DNA from: JAXLVB01 sp046329195
GTDB taxonomy: Bacteria > Bacteroidota > Bacteroidia > Cytophagales > Spirosomataceae
DNA length: 64,000 nt
Assembly (NCBI GenBank): GCA_046329195.1
Contig: JAXLVB010000002.1
Location: 1,736,001-1,800,000 of the forward strand
Direction: 5' to 3'
Below the pieces are notes generated by a model, which saw only the letters and a list, made by a program, of their open reading frames with translations, was not told the DNA's origin and made no database searches. The translations under genes and the position numbers were made by a program. The first letter of the stretch is position 1. Every line of letters begins with the position of its first letter. Below, piece by piece: positions 1 to 7,458 of this stretch.

Positions 1-2882
1 CCTGTTACGGTCCATCTGAATTTATAATTACCAGTGCGTAAGTTACTTACTGTTACACTGGCTGCATTTACGTCTGAAAATGTCGGTGTACTAGGTGAAG
101 TTCCCACCACACTCCATGTGCCTACACCTGAGGTGATAGCATCGGCGGTTAAGGTAGTACTTAGGGCGGTGCCATTCGTAGTAGTACCGCACACACTTTG
201 CGAAGCTGCCACAATATTGGCAGGCGATGGTGCCGCCGAAGCCGTAATCTGAACGTCATCAAAGCTGGCAGCCGCACAGGCTCCGTTGGTAATGGTCCAT
301 CTGAATACATATACGCCAGGCGATAAATTAGTTAATGCCGATGAGTTGGAGTTAGGCGAAGCAATGATAGAACCACCCGGCCCACTCACCTGCGACCACG
401 TACCAGTACCAACCGAAATAGCTGTTGCGGCCAAGGTAGTGGAAGTTCCACAAATGATTTGGTCAATTCCAGCATTGGCGGTACTTGTGCTGCTGTTGAT
501 GGTAATGGTCAACGAATCGGTATGAGAACAGCCATTTTTGGTCAAAGTCCAATACAACTCATACGTTCCTGTCTGCAAACCTGTCAGCTGGGCATTTTGA
601 GTAGCAGTATTGGGGTTAAAGCCTGGGTCTGGTGCACCCGTTGGTTTTGATTTTATAGACCACAAACCTGTTTCGCCTGTGCCGGGTGCGTTACCTTGCA
701 AGGTAAACGTGGTTGTTCCCGAAGGCAAACATTGGTCCACACCTGCATTAGCTAAGGTAGGGCCTGCGCTATTGGTGGTGGTCAAGGTCACGTCATCAAA
801 GGAGTCGGGACATTTGTCGGGGCCTCCTAAGTTAGAAGTACCCACCACCGTCCAGCGAAACACATACACCGTGTTGGGTTGAAGATTACTGACTTGACTA
901 TTTTTAGAATTGACATTTGAAAAAACGGGCGCAGCACCGCTTGGCGTTTGCGATACCACCGACCAAGTGCCTGTTTCGCCTCCTCGTGGGGTGCTTCCCG
1001 ACAAAATTGCGGGCACTCCATAGCAAACGGTTTGGTCATCCCCAGCGTTGGCGTTTGGATTTTCGGAAACTGTGATTTTCAAATCGCCTGACTTGGGCGG
1101 GCACACCAACCCATTCACCACCGACCAACGGAAGAGGTATTCACCCCCTATCAATCCGCTGACGTTGGTACCCGGGTCGCTGACATTGACAATACTAGCC
1201 GTATTGGGTCCACTCACCTGCGACCACGTACCCGCACCGTTGATGGCGAGTAGGGTGTTGGCTGCCAGCCCTGTACTTTTTACACCACATTTCAAAAACT
1301 GGGCATTCCCAACCACCGAATTCCCAGCCGACCGAGATGCGATGACTGTAATATCGTCAAAAGCAGGTGAACAGTTAGCTCCGGCGGCGATGTTTCGGTA
1401 AAAACGAATCACATAGGTTCCGGCCGTATCAAGGCCAGCAATGGCCTGTGGGCTGCCCGTAGAGGTGAACACGCCTTTGATGGTAGTGGGGCCGCTGATG
1501 ATTTGGTACGTGGTGCTCGCTCCACCCGATGCGGTGTAGGCAATACTGGTGGTTTCGACATTACAAGCTAAAGTAACTACTTTGCTCCCCGTAATACTAA
1601 TGGCCGCAGGGGTTTGGTAGCTCACCGTCATGTCGGCAGAAGTAGAGCAATTGGTGGTCGGATTGCTGATGGTGTAGGTAAACGTATAGGACCCAACGGT
1701 ACTTACGGTAACCGAGGTACTGGGGCTGTTAGGACTACCCAACGTAACGGTTGAGCCTGTTGGTTTTGACTTAACCGTCCAGAGTACGTTTTCGCCAGCA
1801 TAGATAGGGTTACTGCCATTGATGGTAAAGGTAGTGCGGTTATCACAAAACACTAAACTGGTAGCCGAAGCCGACGATACCGACGAGCTGGGCGGAGGTA
1901 CCACCACTTTCATCAAGGCCGAGCCGTTTACGCAAGGCCCCGCCACCGTCCAGCGGAAAGTGTAGGTGCCTTCTACTAAGTTGCTAACTTGCGAAGTATT
2001 GCTGTTGGGCGAAGCAATGGTGGGTACATTGGGACCATCTACCAGTACCCAAGTACCGATTTGACCGCCTGTGCCATTGCCAGCGTAGCTTCCGTTGAGT
2101 GTTGTGGTTTGTGTGACTGAATAACAGTTATTTAGGGTTTTGTCGGGACCAGCCGTTACGGGTGACACCCCGCCATAATTGGTGATGATGACATCATCAA
2201 AAGAAGTACATTTTTTACCATCTGGAAAGGTTTGAGTAATCGTCCATCGCAAGGTTGTAGCTCCTGCGCTGGTGGTAGGGAGGGTAATTGTTGACGTTGG
2301 AGAACTCGCATTGGCGATGGTCAAACCCGCATTATTGGTACCAACAATCGTCCATGCACCCGTTTCGCCTGTGCCAGCAGCGTTGGCACTCAGGGCCATC
2401 GTGCCCGGGCAAGCCAAGCGGTCTGCACCTGCATTGGCAATGGTGATGGGATAAATGGTCAGGCTGACGTCGCTACTCACCCGAGTACCGTCTTGACACG
2501 TAACACTAAAGCGAAACGTGTACGAACCTGCCCCAAAATTGGCTAAGTTGGTGGTGGTGCTGGTGGATGACACGATGGTAACCGACGGCCCACTTACTTG
2601 TGTCCAGAGTGGATTAGAAGTGCTGAGCGTGGACCCTACCGTTGCCTTTAACGTAATGGTTTCGTTGGTGCAGTAGGAAGATGAGTTATCGGCGGTGAAA
2701 GCCGCCACGCTACAGTTTTGGGCCAGAGCCGTGGTACTGAAACCAACCCAAACAAAAAAAAGAACCAAGCAAGTCTTCAGGAACTGCTGTGTTCTTTGAG
2801 TTGGGTTACTAATACTTGTTTTGGCAGCTGTAGATGCCAACGATGCGCAAAGTACGGAACTTTGCCCAGTCAAGATAGCCAT
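1..2882 (-). CDS. Large secreted PKD/Ig-like repeat adhesin, 3' part outside window
   Basis: The reading frame opens with ATG at 2882 and stays open for about 960 codons to the window edge, so the C-terminus and any sorting domain are missing. Residues 1-55 form a long export signal: a polar n-region of about 33 residues, a hydrophobic stretch (CLVLFFVWVGFSTTALA), and probable cleavage near ALAQ. The rest is about ten repeats of roughly 90 residues. They typically contain NAGxDQ-xxC near the start, GTWSxVSGP in the middle and a closing YxFRWTV strand, as in PKD/Ig-like beta-sandwich domains of Bacteroidota cell-surface proteins. The likely role is a cell-surface or extracellular adhesin; no ligand can be inferred. 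A sigma-54-like element lies 37 bases upstream of the start. Many plus-strand open frames here are antisense shadows of the repeats. Confidence 0.85.
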   Translation of the reverse strand, partial: MAILTGQSSVLCASLASTAAKTSISNPTQRTQQFLKTCLVLFFVWVGFSTTALAQNCSVAAFTADNSSSYCTNETITLKATVGSTLSTSNPLWTQVSGPSVTIVSSTSTTTNLANFGAGSYTFRFSVTCQDGTRVSSDVSLTIYPITIANAGADRLACPGTMALSANAAGTGETGAWTIVGTNNAGLTIANASSPTSTITLPTTSAGATTLRWTITQTFPDGKKCTSFDDVIITNYGGVSPVTAGPDKTLNNCYSVTQTTTLNGSYAGNGTGGQIGTWVLVDGPNVPTIASPNSNTSQVSNLVEGTYTFRWTVAGPCVNGSALMKVVVPPPSSSVSSASATSLVFCDNRTTFTINGSNPIYAGENVLWTVKSKPTGSTVTLGSPNSPSTSVTVSTVGSYTFTYTISNPTTNCSTSADMTVSYQTPAAISITGSKVVTLACNVETTSIAYTASGGASTTYQIISGPTTIKGVFTSTGSPQAIAGLDTAGTYVIRFYRNIAAGANCSPAFDDITVIASRSAGNSVVGNAQFLKCGVKSTGLAANTLLAINGAGTWSQVSGPNTASIVNVSDPGTNVSGLIGGEYLFRWSVVNGLVCPPKSGDLKITVSENPNANAGDDQTVCYGVPAILSGSTPRGGETGTWSVVSQTPSGAAPVFSNVNSKNSQVSNLQPNTVYVFRWTVVGTSNLGGPDKCPDSFDDVTLTTTNSAGPTLANAGVDQCLPSGTTTFTLQGNAPGTGETGLWSIKSKPTGAPDPGFNPNTATQNAQLTGLQTGTYELYWTLTKNGCSHTDSLTITINSSTSTANAGIDQIICGTSTTLAATAISVGTGTWSQVSGPGGSIIASPNSNSSALTNLSPGVYVFRWTITNGACAAASFDDVQITASAAPSPANIVAASQSVCGTTTNGTALSTTLTADAITSGVGTWSVVGTSPSTPTFSDVNAASVTVSNLRTGNYKFRWTVT

Positions 2883-2918
2883 AAATTAATAATTTTATCG
2901 GGTATTCGGCTATCTTGT

Positions 2919-2934
2919 AGCTAATTTTATGCCA
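2919..2934 (-). promoter_or_regulatory. Sigma-54-like -24/-12 promoter of the first adhesin
   Basis: The minus strand reads TGGCATAAAATTAGCT, preceded by TTTT. GG and GC are exactly ten bases apart, as in the RpoN consensus TGGCAC-N5-TTGCW; the -12 box has one mismatch (TAGCT). The GC lies 37 bases upstream of the ATG at 2882. The same 16-mer layout occurs at 44996-45011, and related elements precede the other two adhesin genes. Confidence 0.5.
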
Positions 2935-3356
2935 AAATGCATTTTCGGATTTATTTATTTTACAATATACTCATTATCAGTTATTTATTTTTTTTTAAAA
3001 TTCTATGTAGTTATTAAATCTCTGTATTGTAGGGTGTTTATACCTTAACGTTGTATCACCTCTTCTCCCAACCCCCTCCGCAGCGGTGGGCCCTGTCGCC
3101 ACGGCTAAGTATGTGATTTTCAAAGCGACTGTCGCCCAGTCCCGGAGGAAAGGGATTTAGGATGAATGAGGGACAAAACGAAGACTACAAATACGGAAAG
3201 CTCAAGCGAGGATACTAGAACTAGGTCGTAGGGGTACTAGTTATCATTCACCCAACCCTCCCCTGCTGTGAGGGCTTTTAAAGTCCCTTTCCCAACAGGG
3301 AAAAGGGATCTAGGAAAAGGGGTTCTGTGTACAACTTAATTAACCAATTCACTTAG

Positions 3357-3375
3357 GGGCGTATGGCTTACGCCC
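3357..3375. repeat. REP-like palindrome
   Basis: GGGCGTA (3357-3363), loop TGGCT, then TACGCCC (3369-3375): a perfect 7-bp stem with a 5-base loop. Short GC-rich palindromes of this kind are often dispersed intergenic repeats. Only one copy is seen here, so its repetitive nature is an inference. Confidence 0.35.
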
Positions 3376-3899
3376 AATCGGAGACTATTTATATTTTTTC
3401 AGCAAGATTTAGGGCGGTTCGCCGTTGCGATGAGGCAACCGATACCCAGAAAATAACATACTGATTATCAATTAATTAACCCTTAGCTTGACAACTATGG
3501 CCTTTTGACCAACCACCCTACTAGGTATCAAATGAATAAAAACGTCATTCGTTCAGATTTCTTATGTGCTGATTTTCAGCAAAGTACTTTACCATCGTTG
3601 CTTTCATCTTTTTTTGGCTGTGCGCTCCAGACAATGACCAACAACGGTGGAAAACCTGTTTAAGTCGAACGCCTCACCCAACTGATGGATTTTGCTTACG
3701 CCTGTTTGTTGGGCTTTGCTCCCCAGACTAGGCGCCCTCATGAAACATTAACAACGGAGGAAAAAAATTTCAACAAAGGTTGGCCATACCAAAGCTCCCC
3801 CCTGTTAGAAATCAGTTATGAAGGTCTGCCATGACACTTTTCGCTAGTTGTGCAACAGTTACCCTTGTTGGCGGTAGGCATATTTCTCGACCGATGAAG

Positions 3900-4118
3900 T
3901 GTCCACGAAGCGAAAAAACTAACTCAAAATGTCGCCCGAAATGTCTAATCAACTGTCCACGAAGCAACAAAACAAAATCTAAAAAGTCGCCCGAGATGTC
4001 CAACCAACTGTCCACGAAGCGAAAAAACTAACTTAAAAAAGTCACCCGAAATGTCCAGCAAACTGTCTACAAAGCGAAAAACTGAAATTTAAAAAGTTGC
4101 CCAAAATGTCAAATAATC
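3900..4118. repeat. Tandem repeat, four copies of 54-55 bp
   Basis: Units begin at 3900, 3954, 4009 and 4064, giving periods of 54, 55 and 55 bases. Each starts with TGTCCACGAAGC or a close variant (TGTCTACAAAGC in the last) and contains GTCGCCCGAAATGTC or a variant about 30 bases in. Copies degrade toward the right and the array ends at the stop of the gene at 4117. The 55-base period is not a multiple of three, so this is not a coding repeat, and there are no conserved-repeat and unique-spacer blocks as in CRISPR. Confidence 0.85.
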
Positions 4119-4383
4119 AGCTTAGATTTCTACTTTTCAATTCTTCATTAATTGTTTTGATGCTGCTATAATTTATAAACAAGATAGACGAAAGTGAAAG
4201 TGCAACAGCAATGAGACTATATCCAATGAGTCCTTGCTCAATTGCGAGCAAAATAGCCATAATGAGTAAAACAGTTAGCAAACCTGCTAAAAAACCTGTT
4301 ACCATTGTTGTAGTTTTTTTTCTTTTGATTAGCTCCTCCGTTGTCAAGTCGCTAAAATTGTCTTTTTTGAATTGTATTTTCAT
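4117..4383 (-). CDS. Small two-helix membrane protein (redox-active disulfide protein 2-like)
   Basis: An 88-residue protein begins MKIQFKKDNFSDLTTEELIKRKK, followed by two hydrophobic segments at about 25-47 and 51-71 and a charged C-terminal tail. I chose the ATG at 4383 over the start ten codons upstream because the MKIQFKKDNFS opening is the usual N-terminus of this small Bacteroidota family, often annotated redox-active disulfide protein 2. That name is not supported by any cysteine here: the sequence has none, so no redox function should be assumed. The gene lies alone between the tandem repeat and an attC-like stem, about 25 bases from a GTTGGC core, an arrangement typical of mobile single-gene cassettes. 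Confidence 0.75.
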   Translation of the reverse strand: MKIQFKKDNFSDLTTEELIKRKKTTTMVTGFLAGLLTVLLIMAILLAIEQGLIGYSLIAVALSLSSILFINYSSIKTINEELKSRNLS

Positions 4384-4408
4384 TTTTTTAGTGTTTTTAA
4401 TGCTTACC

Positions 4409-4538
4409 GCCAACGTTTGGCAGCTACCCGAAGGTGGCGATTTCGAAGCACTTCACTGTCAACCAAGCAGAAACTTGAATAGAAGCACAAAGCTTGATTT
4501 AACCACTGAACCGCCACTTTTGGGTAGGTGCTGTTAGC
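4409..4538. repeat. attC-like imperfect inverted repeat (possible cassette recombination site)
   Basis: The plus strand reads GCCAAC at 4409-4414 and GTTAGC at 4533-4538 as outer boxes. Inner arms are CAGCTACCCGAAGGTGGCG (4421-4439) and a matching arm at 4512-4533 whose reverse complement is CAGCACCTACCCAAAAGTGGCG, a 3-base bulge plus mismatches. The ~130-base size, GTT/AAC outer cores, bulged arms and long centre recall integron attC sites. The cores do not strictly match GTTRRRY and no integrase is visible, so this is a resemblance only. Confidence 0.4.
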
Positions 4539-4547
4539 ACCAGTACT
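4532..4547 (+). repeat. Left arm of 16-bp inverted repeat flanking the R-M module
   Basis: TGTTAGCACCAGTACT here matches the reverse complement of 7061-7076 (TGTTAGCACCAATACT) at 15 of 16 positions. The two arms enclose exactly the methyltransferase, endonuclease and controller genes. Confidence 0.6.
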
Positions 4548-4601
4548 TATCGCATTCTTCAATGTTGTACATAAATTTCTTCAAAATTACAAGAAAAAAA
4601 T

Positions 4602-4632
4602 TTTGTAGGGTTAAATATTGTTCCTAAATTTG
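4602..4632 (+). promoter_or_regulatory. Bacteroidota-type promoter of the methyltransferase gene
   Basis: TTTG at 4602-4605, a 19-base spacer, then TAAATTTG at 4625-4632 match the Bacteroidota -33/-7 consensus TTTG-N19-TAnnTTTG. Transcription would begin near 4639, about 15 bases before the ATG at 4654. This argues against the TTG at 4618, which lies inside the promoter. Confidence 0.7.
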
Positions 4633-4634
4633 CA

Positions 4635-4645
4635 TACTATAATTA
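4635..4645 (+). promoter_or_regulatory. C-box-like operator half site at the methyltransferase promoter
   Basis: TACTATAATTA overlaps the expected transcription start. The 13-mer TTGCATACTATAA at 4630-4642 is repeated, inverted, upstream of the controller gene (6965-6977). The left half-site TACT is intact and the right half is degenerate. The position would suit repression by the controller protein. Confidence 0.5.
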
Positions 4646-4653
4646 GCGATTCA

Positions 4654-5751
4654 ATGGAGCATAAAATTTCTAGAAGGCACTTATTTGACTCGATTTTGAG
4701 GTCGCTCGATAATGAGCAAAATTTTTCAATTGATAAGTCAGTAGTTGTAAAAGGGGATTCCTTAGAAAAGATGCGTTTGATACCAGATTCGTCTATATCA
4801 CTTATTTTGACCGACCCACCATATCATAGTACCAAGAAAGATAATATCGCAAATGACAAATCTTTTAAAACAGATGATGAGTTTTTAGCTTGGATGGAAT
4901 TGTATTTTGTCGAGTGGAAAAGGATATTAAAACCTAATGGTTCGATTTTTATGTTCTGTTCATCTGCAATGTCGGCTAAACTGGAAGTCGCAATGTATAA
5001 GTATTTTAATGTGCTTTCTCATATTGTATGGACCAAACCTAATGACCCAGGTTTTGATGGGTGGAAGGGAAAAATGAAAAAAGAGGCTTTAAGACAATGG
5101 TATCCGCATTCTGAAAGAATTTTGTTTGCCGAACCTGCAACAGAAGGCAATTTGAAGCGGTCGTGGTTTGGTAATTTTTTAAGAGAACAGAGATTGTTAG
5201 CTGGTATTTCTGGTCATCAATTAACCGAGTTAGTAGGAGCATATGGTAAGGTTAATCATGGCGGTGCAGTTTCTAACTGGGAAACCGGCAGAAACATACC
5301 GAGCAGGGAACAGTATGGTAAAATATGCGAAGCATTATTAGATTCCGGCAGGATTAGCTCTATGCCAGATTATGAGGATGTAATTAGAAAGTTTGAAGTT
5401 AATTCTGAAATACAATTTACAGATGTTTGGGATTTTAACTCAGTAAGACCATACAAAGGTAAACACCCTGCTGAAAAACCACTGGAAATGTTAGAGCATT
5501 GTATAAATGCAACAACTTTTGAGGATGATGTTGTTTTAGATTGTTTCGGTGGTTCTGGAAGCACTTCAATTGCAGCTTTAAATCTTAATCGCTATTCTAT
5601 TTCTATTGAATTAGAGAATGAATGGTTTGATACAATTGTAAATCGACTTGAAAACTATGAAATTGTTCCAAAAAAGATAAATGGGACAAAAAGTGTATTG
5701 ATGAAAGCCACGAACTCAAAACTTATGAAGGAACAAACCTTGTTTGGTTAA
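4654..5751 (+). CDS. Type II DNA amino-methyltransferase with internal XRE-like HTH
   Basis: A 365-residue site-specific methyltransferase using S-adenosylmethionine. The catalytic motif DPPY is at 54-57, HPAEKP at 271-276, and the AdoMet-binding FGGSGS at 298-303. The order (catalytic motif, recognition region, AdoMet motif) is that of beta-class N6-adenine/N4-cytosine enzymes. Between them, at about 175-229, is an XRE/Cro-like helix-turn-helix (FLREQRL...GHQLTELV...AVSNWETGRNIPS), probably contributing to DNA recognition. Start ATG 4654 was preferred to TTG 4618 because a good promoter spans the latter. The gene converges on the endonuclease gene, with which it overlaps by 3 bases. A sampled 60-base line (4861-4920) has 19 G/C, lower than the adhesin genes, which fits horizontal acquisition. 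Confidence 0.9.
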   Translation: MEHKISRRHLFDSILRSLDNEQNFSIDKSVVVKGDSLEKMRLIPDSSISLILTDPPYHSTKKDNIANDKSFKTDDEFLAWMELYFVEWKRILKPNGSIFMFCSSAMSAKLEVAMYKYFNVLSHIVWTKPNDPGFDGWKGKMKKEALRQWYPHSERILFAEPATEGNLKRSWFGNFLREQRLLAGISGHQLTELVGAYGKVNHGGAVSNWETGRNIPSREQYGKICEALLDSGRISSMPDYEDVIRKFEVNSEIQFTDVWDFNSVRPYKGKHPAEKPLEMLEHCINATTFEDDVVLDCFGGSGSTSIAALNLNRYSISIELENEWFDTIVNRLENYEIVPKKINGTKSVLMKATNSKLMKEQTLFG

Positions 5752-6728
5752 ATATCTACACCTTCATTCAGATTTTTGGTGACAACTTTGTTCATCCATT
5801 TGAGTGTATCAATAATTCCTGAATCTTTACAAACGACATTGCAATGGTGATGACCCCAGCCAAGGTTGTATGGCTTGTGGTTATACTCTCCTGTACGCAA
5901 TTCACGAATATGGAAAAGATTAATTTCTGTAACTGTCAAATCTGGAACTATTCTTCCTTCAGCTTGTGCTAAACGGCTCAAAAAGCCTAACCCTTTTAAT
6001 TTTTCTAAACACAAAGGACAAACCGTATTTTCTTCGGAATCAATTATTCTATTTTCTTTGAGAAGATTATGGTCGCATAAATTACGTTCCACACAAATCT
6101 CATTGATATGGTTCTTTCTCTCTTCGATTTGTTCTATTGTCATGCCTGCTTCTAAAGCTACCTGAACAGAGTCGAAATAATGCCAGAAAAGATATTCAAG
6201 TTGAAATTGGCAATCTTGTATCGTTTGAGAACTAGCATATTCATAAACTCTTATACCTGCACCTTTTAAGCCGCTTGTATTGAATCCAAGCGTGATTTTT
6301 TCATCATTCACCGAAGTTGTTGAAGGAACTCTTGCAACAAATTGTCCGCCAAGTGGATTTGTCCTACTTGTTGCTGGGGTAAAATTGTGTGTATAAGGAT
6401 TGTAGTCATTCCATTCCTGTCTGGTTTCATAGAAAAGAAGTGTATTGACTCCAAGTATCAAGTTTTTTGAACTTAACTCTTCATCAATATCAGGTGTTTG
6501 GAAATAGTAATTGGGATTCATCAGTACAATAAATCCATTTTCAAACAGTCCATTGTTGTCGGGTGCTGTTTGTGCTGCATTGTAAAAATTATATGGAATA
6601 AGAACAGTACTGTTTCTGTTAACTCTGTTTTGAAAAATTACATCATCATCAGCACCTCTAGTTTGTCCTGTTTTGTATATTTTGCTTTTTAGAAGCTGAG
6701 GTAAAGCGGGAATTCTTTTTTTAGTCAT
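5748..6728 (-). CDS. HNH-type restriction endonuclease, BstXI-like
   Basis: A 326-residue protein that I recognise with moderate confidence as the BstXI type: N-terminal LPQLLKSKIYKTGQTRGADDDVIF-type opening, then a C-terminal HNH (beta-beta-alpha-metal) nuclease. The nuclease region has CPLC at 237-240, EINLFHIREL at 268-277, and GWGHHHCN at 290-297, giving the Zn-binding cysteines and catalytic/metal histidines and asparagine expected of HNH folds. It would cut unmethylated target DNA; BstXI itself recognises CCA-N6-TGG, but the specificity here is not readable. Its ATG lies inside the controller gene's end (8-base overlap), so controller and nuclease are probably translationally coupled, with the methyltransferase on the opposite strand. 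Confidence 0.8.
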   Translation of the reverse strand: MTKKRIPALPQLLKSKIYKTGQTRGADDDVIFQNRVNRNSTVLIPYNFYNAAQTAPDNNGLFENGFIVLMNPNYYFQTPDIDEELSSKNLILGVNTLLFYETRQEWNDYNPYTHNFTPATSRTNPLGGQFVARVPSTTSVNDEKITLGFNTSGLKGAGIRVYEYASSQTIQDCQFQLEYLFWHYFDSVQVALEAGMTIEQIEERKNHINEICVERNLCDHNLLKENRIIDSEENTVCPLCLEKLKGLGFLSRLAQAEGRIVPDLTVTEINLFHIRELRTGEYNHKPYNLGWGHHHCNVVCKDSGIIDTLKWMNKVVTKNLNEGVDI

Positions 6729-6936
6729 TAAACAACTCTTTTATGCCAACATTAAGTGCTTTCGCAATTTTCTCAATGTTGACAAGAGTTATATTCTTTT
6801 CAGCACGTTCTATCATTCCGATATACGTTCTATGTAGGTCAGCCTTAAAAGAAAGTTCTTCTTGTGAAAGATTTTTTTCTTTTCTTAACTGTCTAACACG
6901 CTGTCCGAATTTTATTAAAATTTCTCTGCTCTCCAT
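6721..6936 (-). CDS. XRE-family controller (C) protein of the R-M system
   Basis: A 71-residue one-domain helix-turn-helix protein (FGQRVRQLRKEKNLSQEELS, then HRTYIGMIERAEKNITL) of the size and sequence type of restriction-modification controller proteins such as C.AhdI and C.PvuII. The recognition helix lies at about 32-45. In characterised systems such dimers bind C-boxes to activate and later repress their own operon, delaying nuclease expression until DNA is methylated. Here the gene is immediately upstream of and overlaps the endonuclease gene, and a symmetric TACT-N3-AGTA site lies just upstream of it, so autoregulation is likely. Confidence 0.85.
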   Translation of the reverse strand: MESREILIKFGQRVRQLRKEKNLSQEELSFKADLHRTYIGMIERAEKNITLVNIEKIAKALNVGIKELFND

Positions 6937-6955
6937 TGAGTAAATTACAATGGAG

Positions 6956-6972
6956 CAAAGCTACTTATAGTA
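6956..6972 (-). promoter_or_regulatory. Controller gene -7 box with overlapping C-box
   Basis: On the minus strand TAGCTTTG (6956-6963) fits the Bacteroidota -7 element TAnnTTTG; no good -33 TTTG is present, as expected for an activator-dependent promoter. Overlapping it, 6962-6972 is the perfect palindrome-like TACTATAAGTA (TACT-N3-AGTA), the same layout as known C-boxes (GACT-N3-AGTC). A weaker ACT-N2-AGT lies at 6990-6997, about 26 bases further upstream, possibly a second dimer site. Confidence 0.55.
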
Positions 6973-7060
6973 TGCAACCTGCACCACAGACTAAAGTTAG
7001 CATTTTCGTTGTCAAAATGTCCCGATAAAATTAGTTATCATTTTCAGTCTGTGTCTTTTT

Positions 7061-7076
7061 AGTATTGGTGCTAACA
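7061..7076 (-). repeat. Right arm of 16-bp inverted repeat flanking the R-M module
   Basis: The plus strand reads AGTATTGGTGCTAACA, the reverse complement of 4532-4547 with one mismatch. It lies about 125 bases upstream of the controller gene start. Confidence 0.6.
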
Positions 7077-7137
7077 TCCAAATAAACGCAACTTTTGCAT
7101 TTATTTTTAAAAAACTTGCGTTTATTTCTGCTGTAGC
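7070..7137. repeat. Second attC-like stem-loop
   Basis: GCTAAC at 7070-7075 opens an element whose main stem is a perfect 12-bp inverted repeat, AAATAAACGCAA (7080-7091) with TTGCGTTTATTT (7116-7127), closing with GCTGTAGC (7130-7137), an imperfect counterpart of the opening core. The size and plan resemble the element at 4409-4538, in the opposite orientation relative to the module. It could instead be a simple hairpin. Confidence 0.35.
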
Positions 7138-7458
7138 TGATTGTTCAAGTAGTGCGATGTATTTTCGCATCGCTTTTCAAGAATAACTAAATATTTTCAT
7201 ATATCCAACTTAGCAAAGGGACTTTTTAGTTGGCAAAGGTTGCCCCGTCAAACCCTTTGGCGGTTGGGTATAAATTTCGGTGGTTTTGGTGCTTTTGTGC
7301 CCCAACAAAACTTGTCTATACTACAAATAAGCCAATCACCTTTATCAATATCATACTTCCATGCTAAAATGGTTCAGTGTTTTTTCCCTCGTTTTCTTTT
7401 TCAAAAAGAAGTGTTTACAACCCTTTTCTCAAAAAAGGGGTCTTGCAAAAAAAACGCC
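7138..7458. other. Non-coding stretch upstream of the Kunitz lipoprotein
   Basis: The plus-strand frame open from 7240 has low-quality composition before the ATG at 7459 and no signal peptide at its own start, so it is not taken as coding. A CCCTTTT...AAAAGGGG hairpin lies at about 7424-7440. No promoter matching the Bacteroidota consensus was found. Confidence 0.5.

Larger units (their letters stand above)
2883..3899. other. Intergenic region without a recognisable gene
   Basis: No frame on either strand shows protein-like composition or a family motif. Two structured elements are visible. One is a near-perfect hairpin, TCCCTTTCCC (3284-3293) with GGGAAAAGGGA (3298-3308). The other is a short palindrome at 3357-3375. 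At 3875-3889 the plus strand reads GTTGGCGGTAGGCAT, which differs by one base from the minus-strand sequence beside the attC-like element at 4409. The region looks like decayed accessory DNA. Confidence 0.6.

Noticed and set aside
34..2454. Plus-strand short frames over the first adhesin
   Set aside because: The minus strand carries a continuous 960-codon frame with a signal peptide and domain repeats; the plus frames are shadows.
3812..4031. Short frames on both strands within the 55-bp repeats
   Set aside because: The repeat period is not a multiple of three, so each unit reads in a different frame; the sequences are low-complexity K/S/T with no family features.
3900..4118. CRISPR array
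   Set aside because: Units are contiguous 54-55 bp repeats, similar throughout; there are no conserved repeats separated by unique spacers and no cas genes.
4211..4537. 108-aa plus-strand frame
   Set aside because: Antisense to the small membrane protein and running through the attC-like stem; the hydrophobic stretch mirrors the real transmembrane segments.
4618..4653. TTG start for the methyltransferase
   Set aside because: It lies between the -33 and -7 boxes of a good promoter; ATG 4654 is downstream of the expected transcription start.
7240..7458. N-terminal extension of the Kunitz protein to 158 aa
   Set aside because: The extension would bury the lipoprotein signal peptide and has no domain-like composition.
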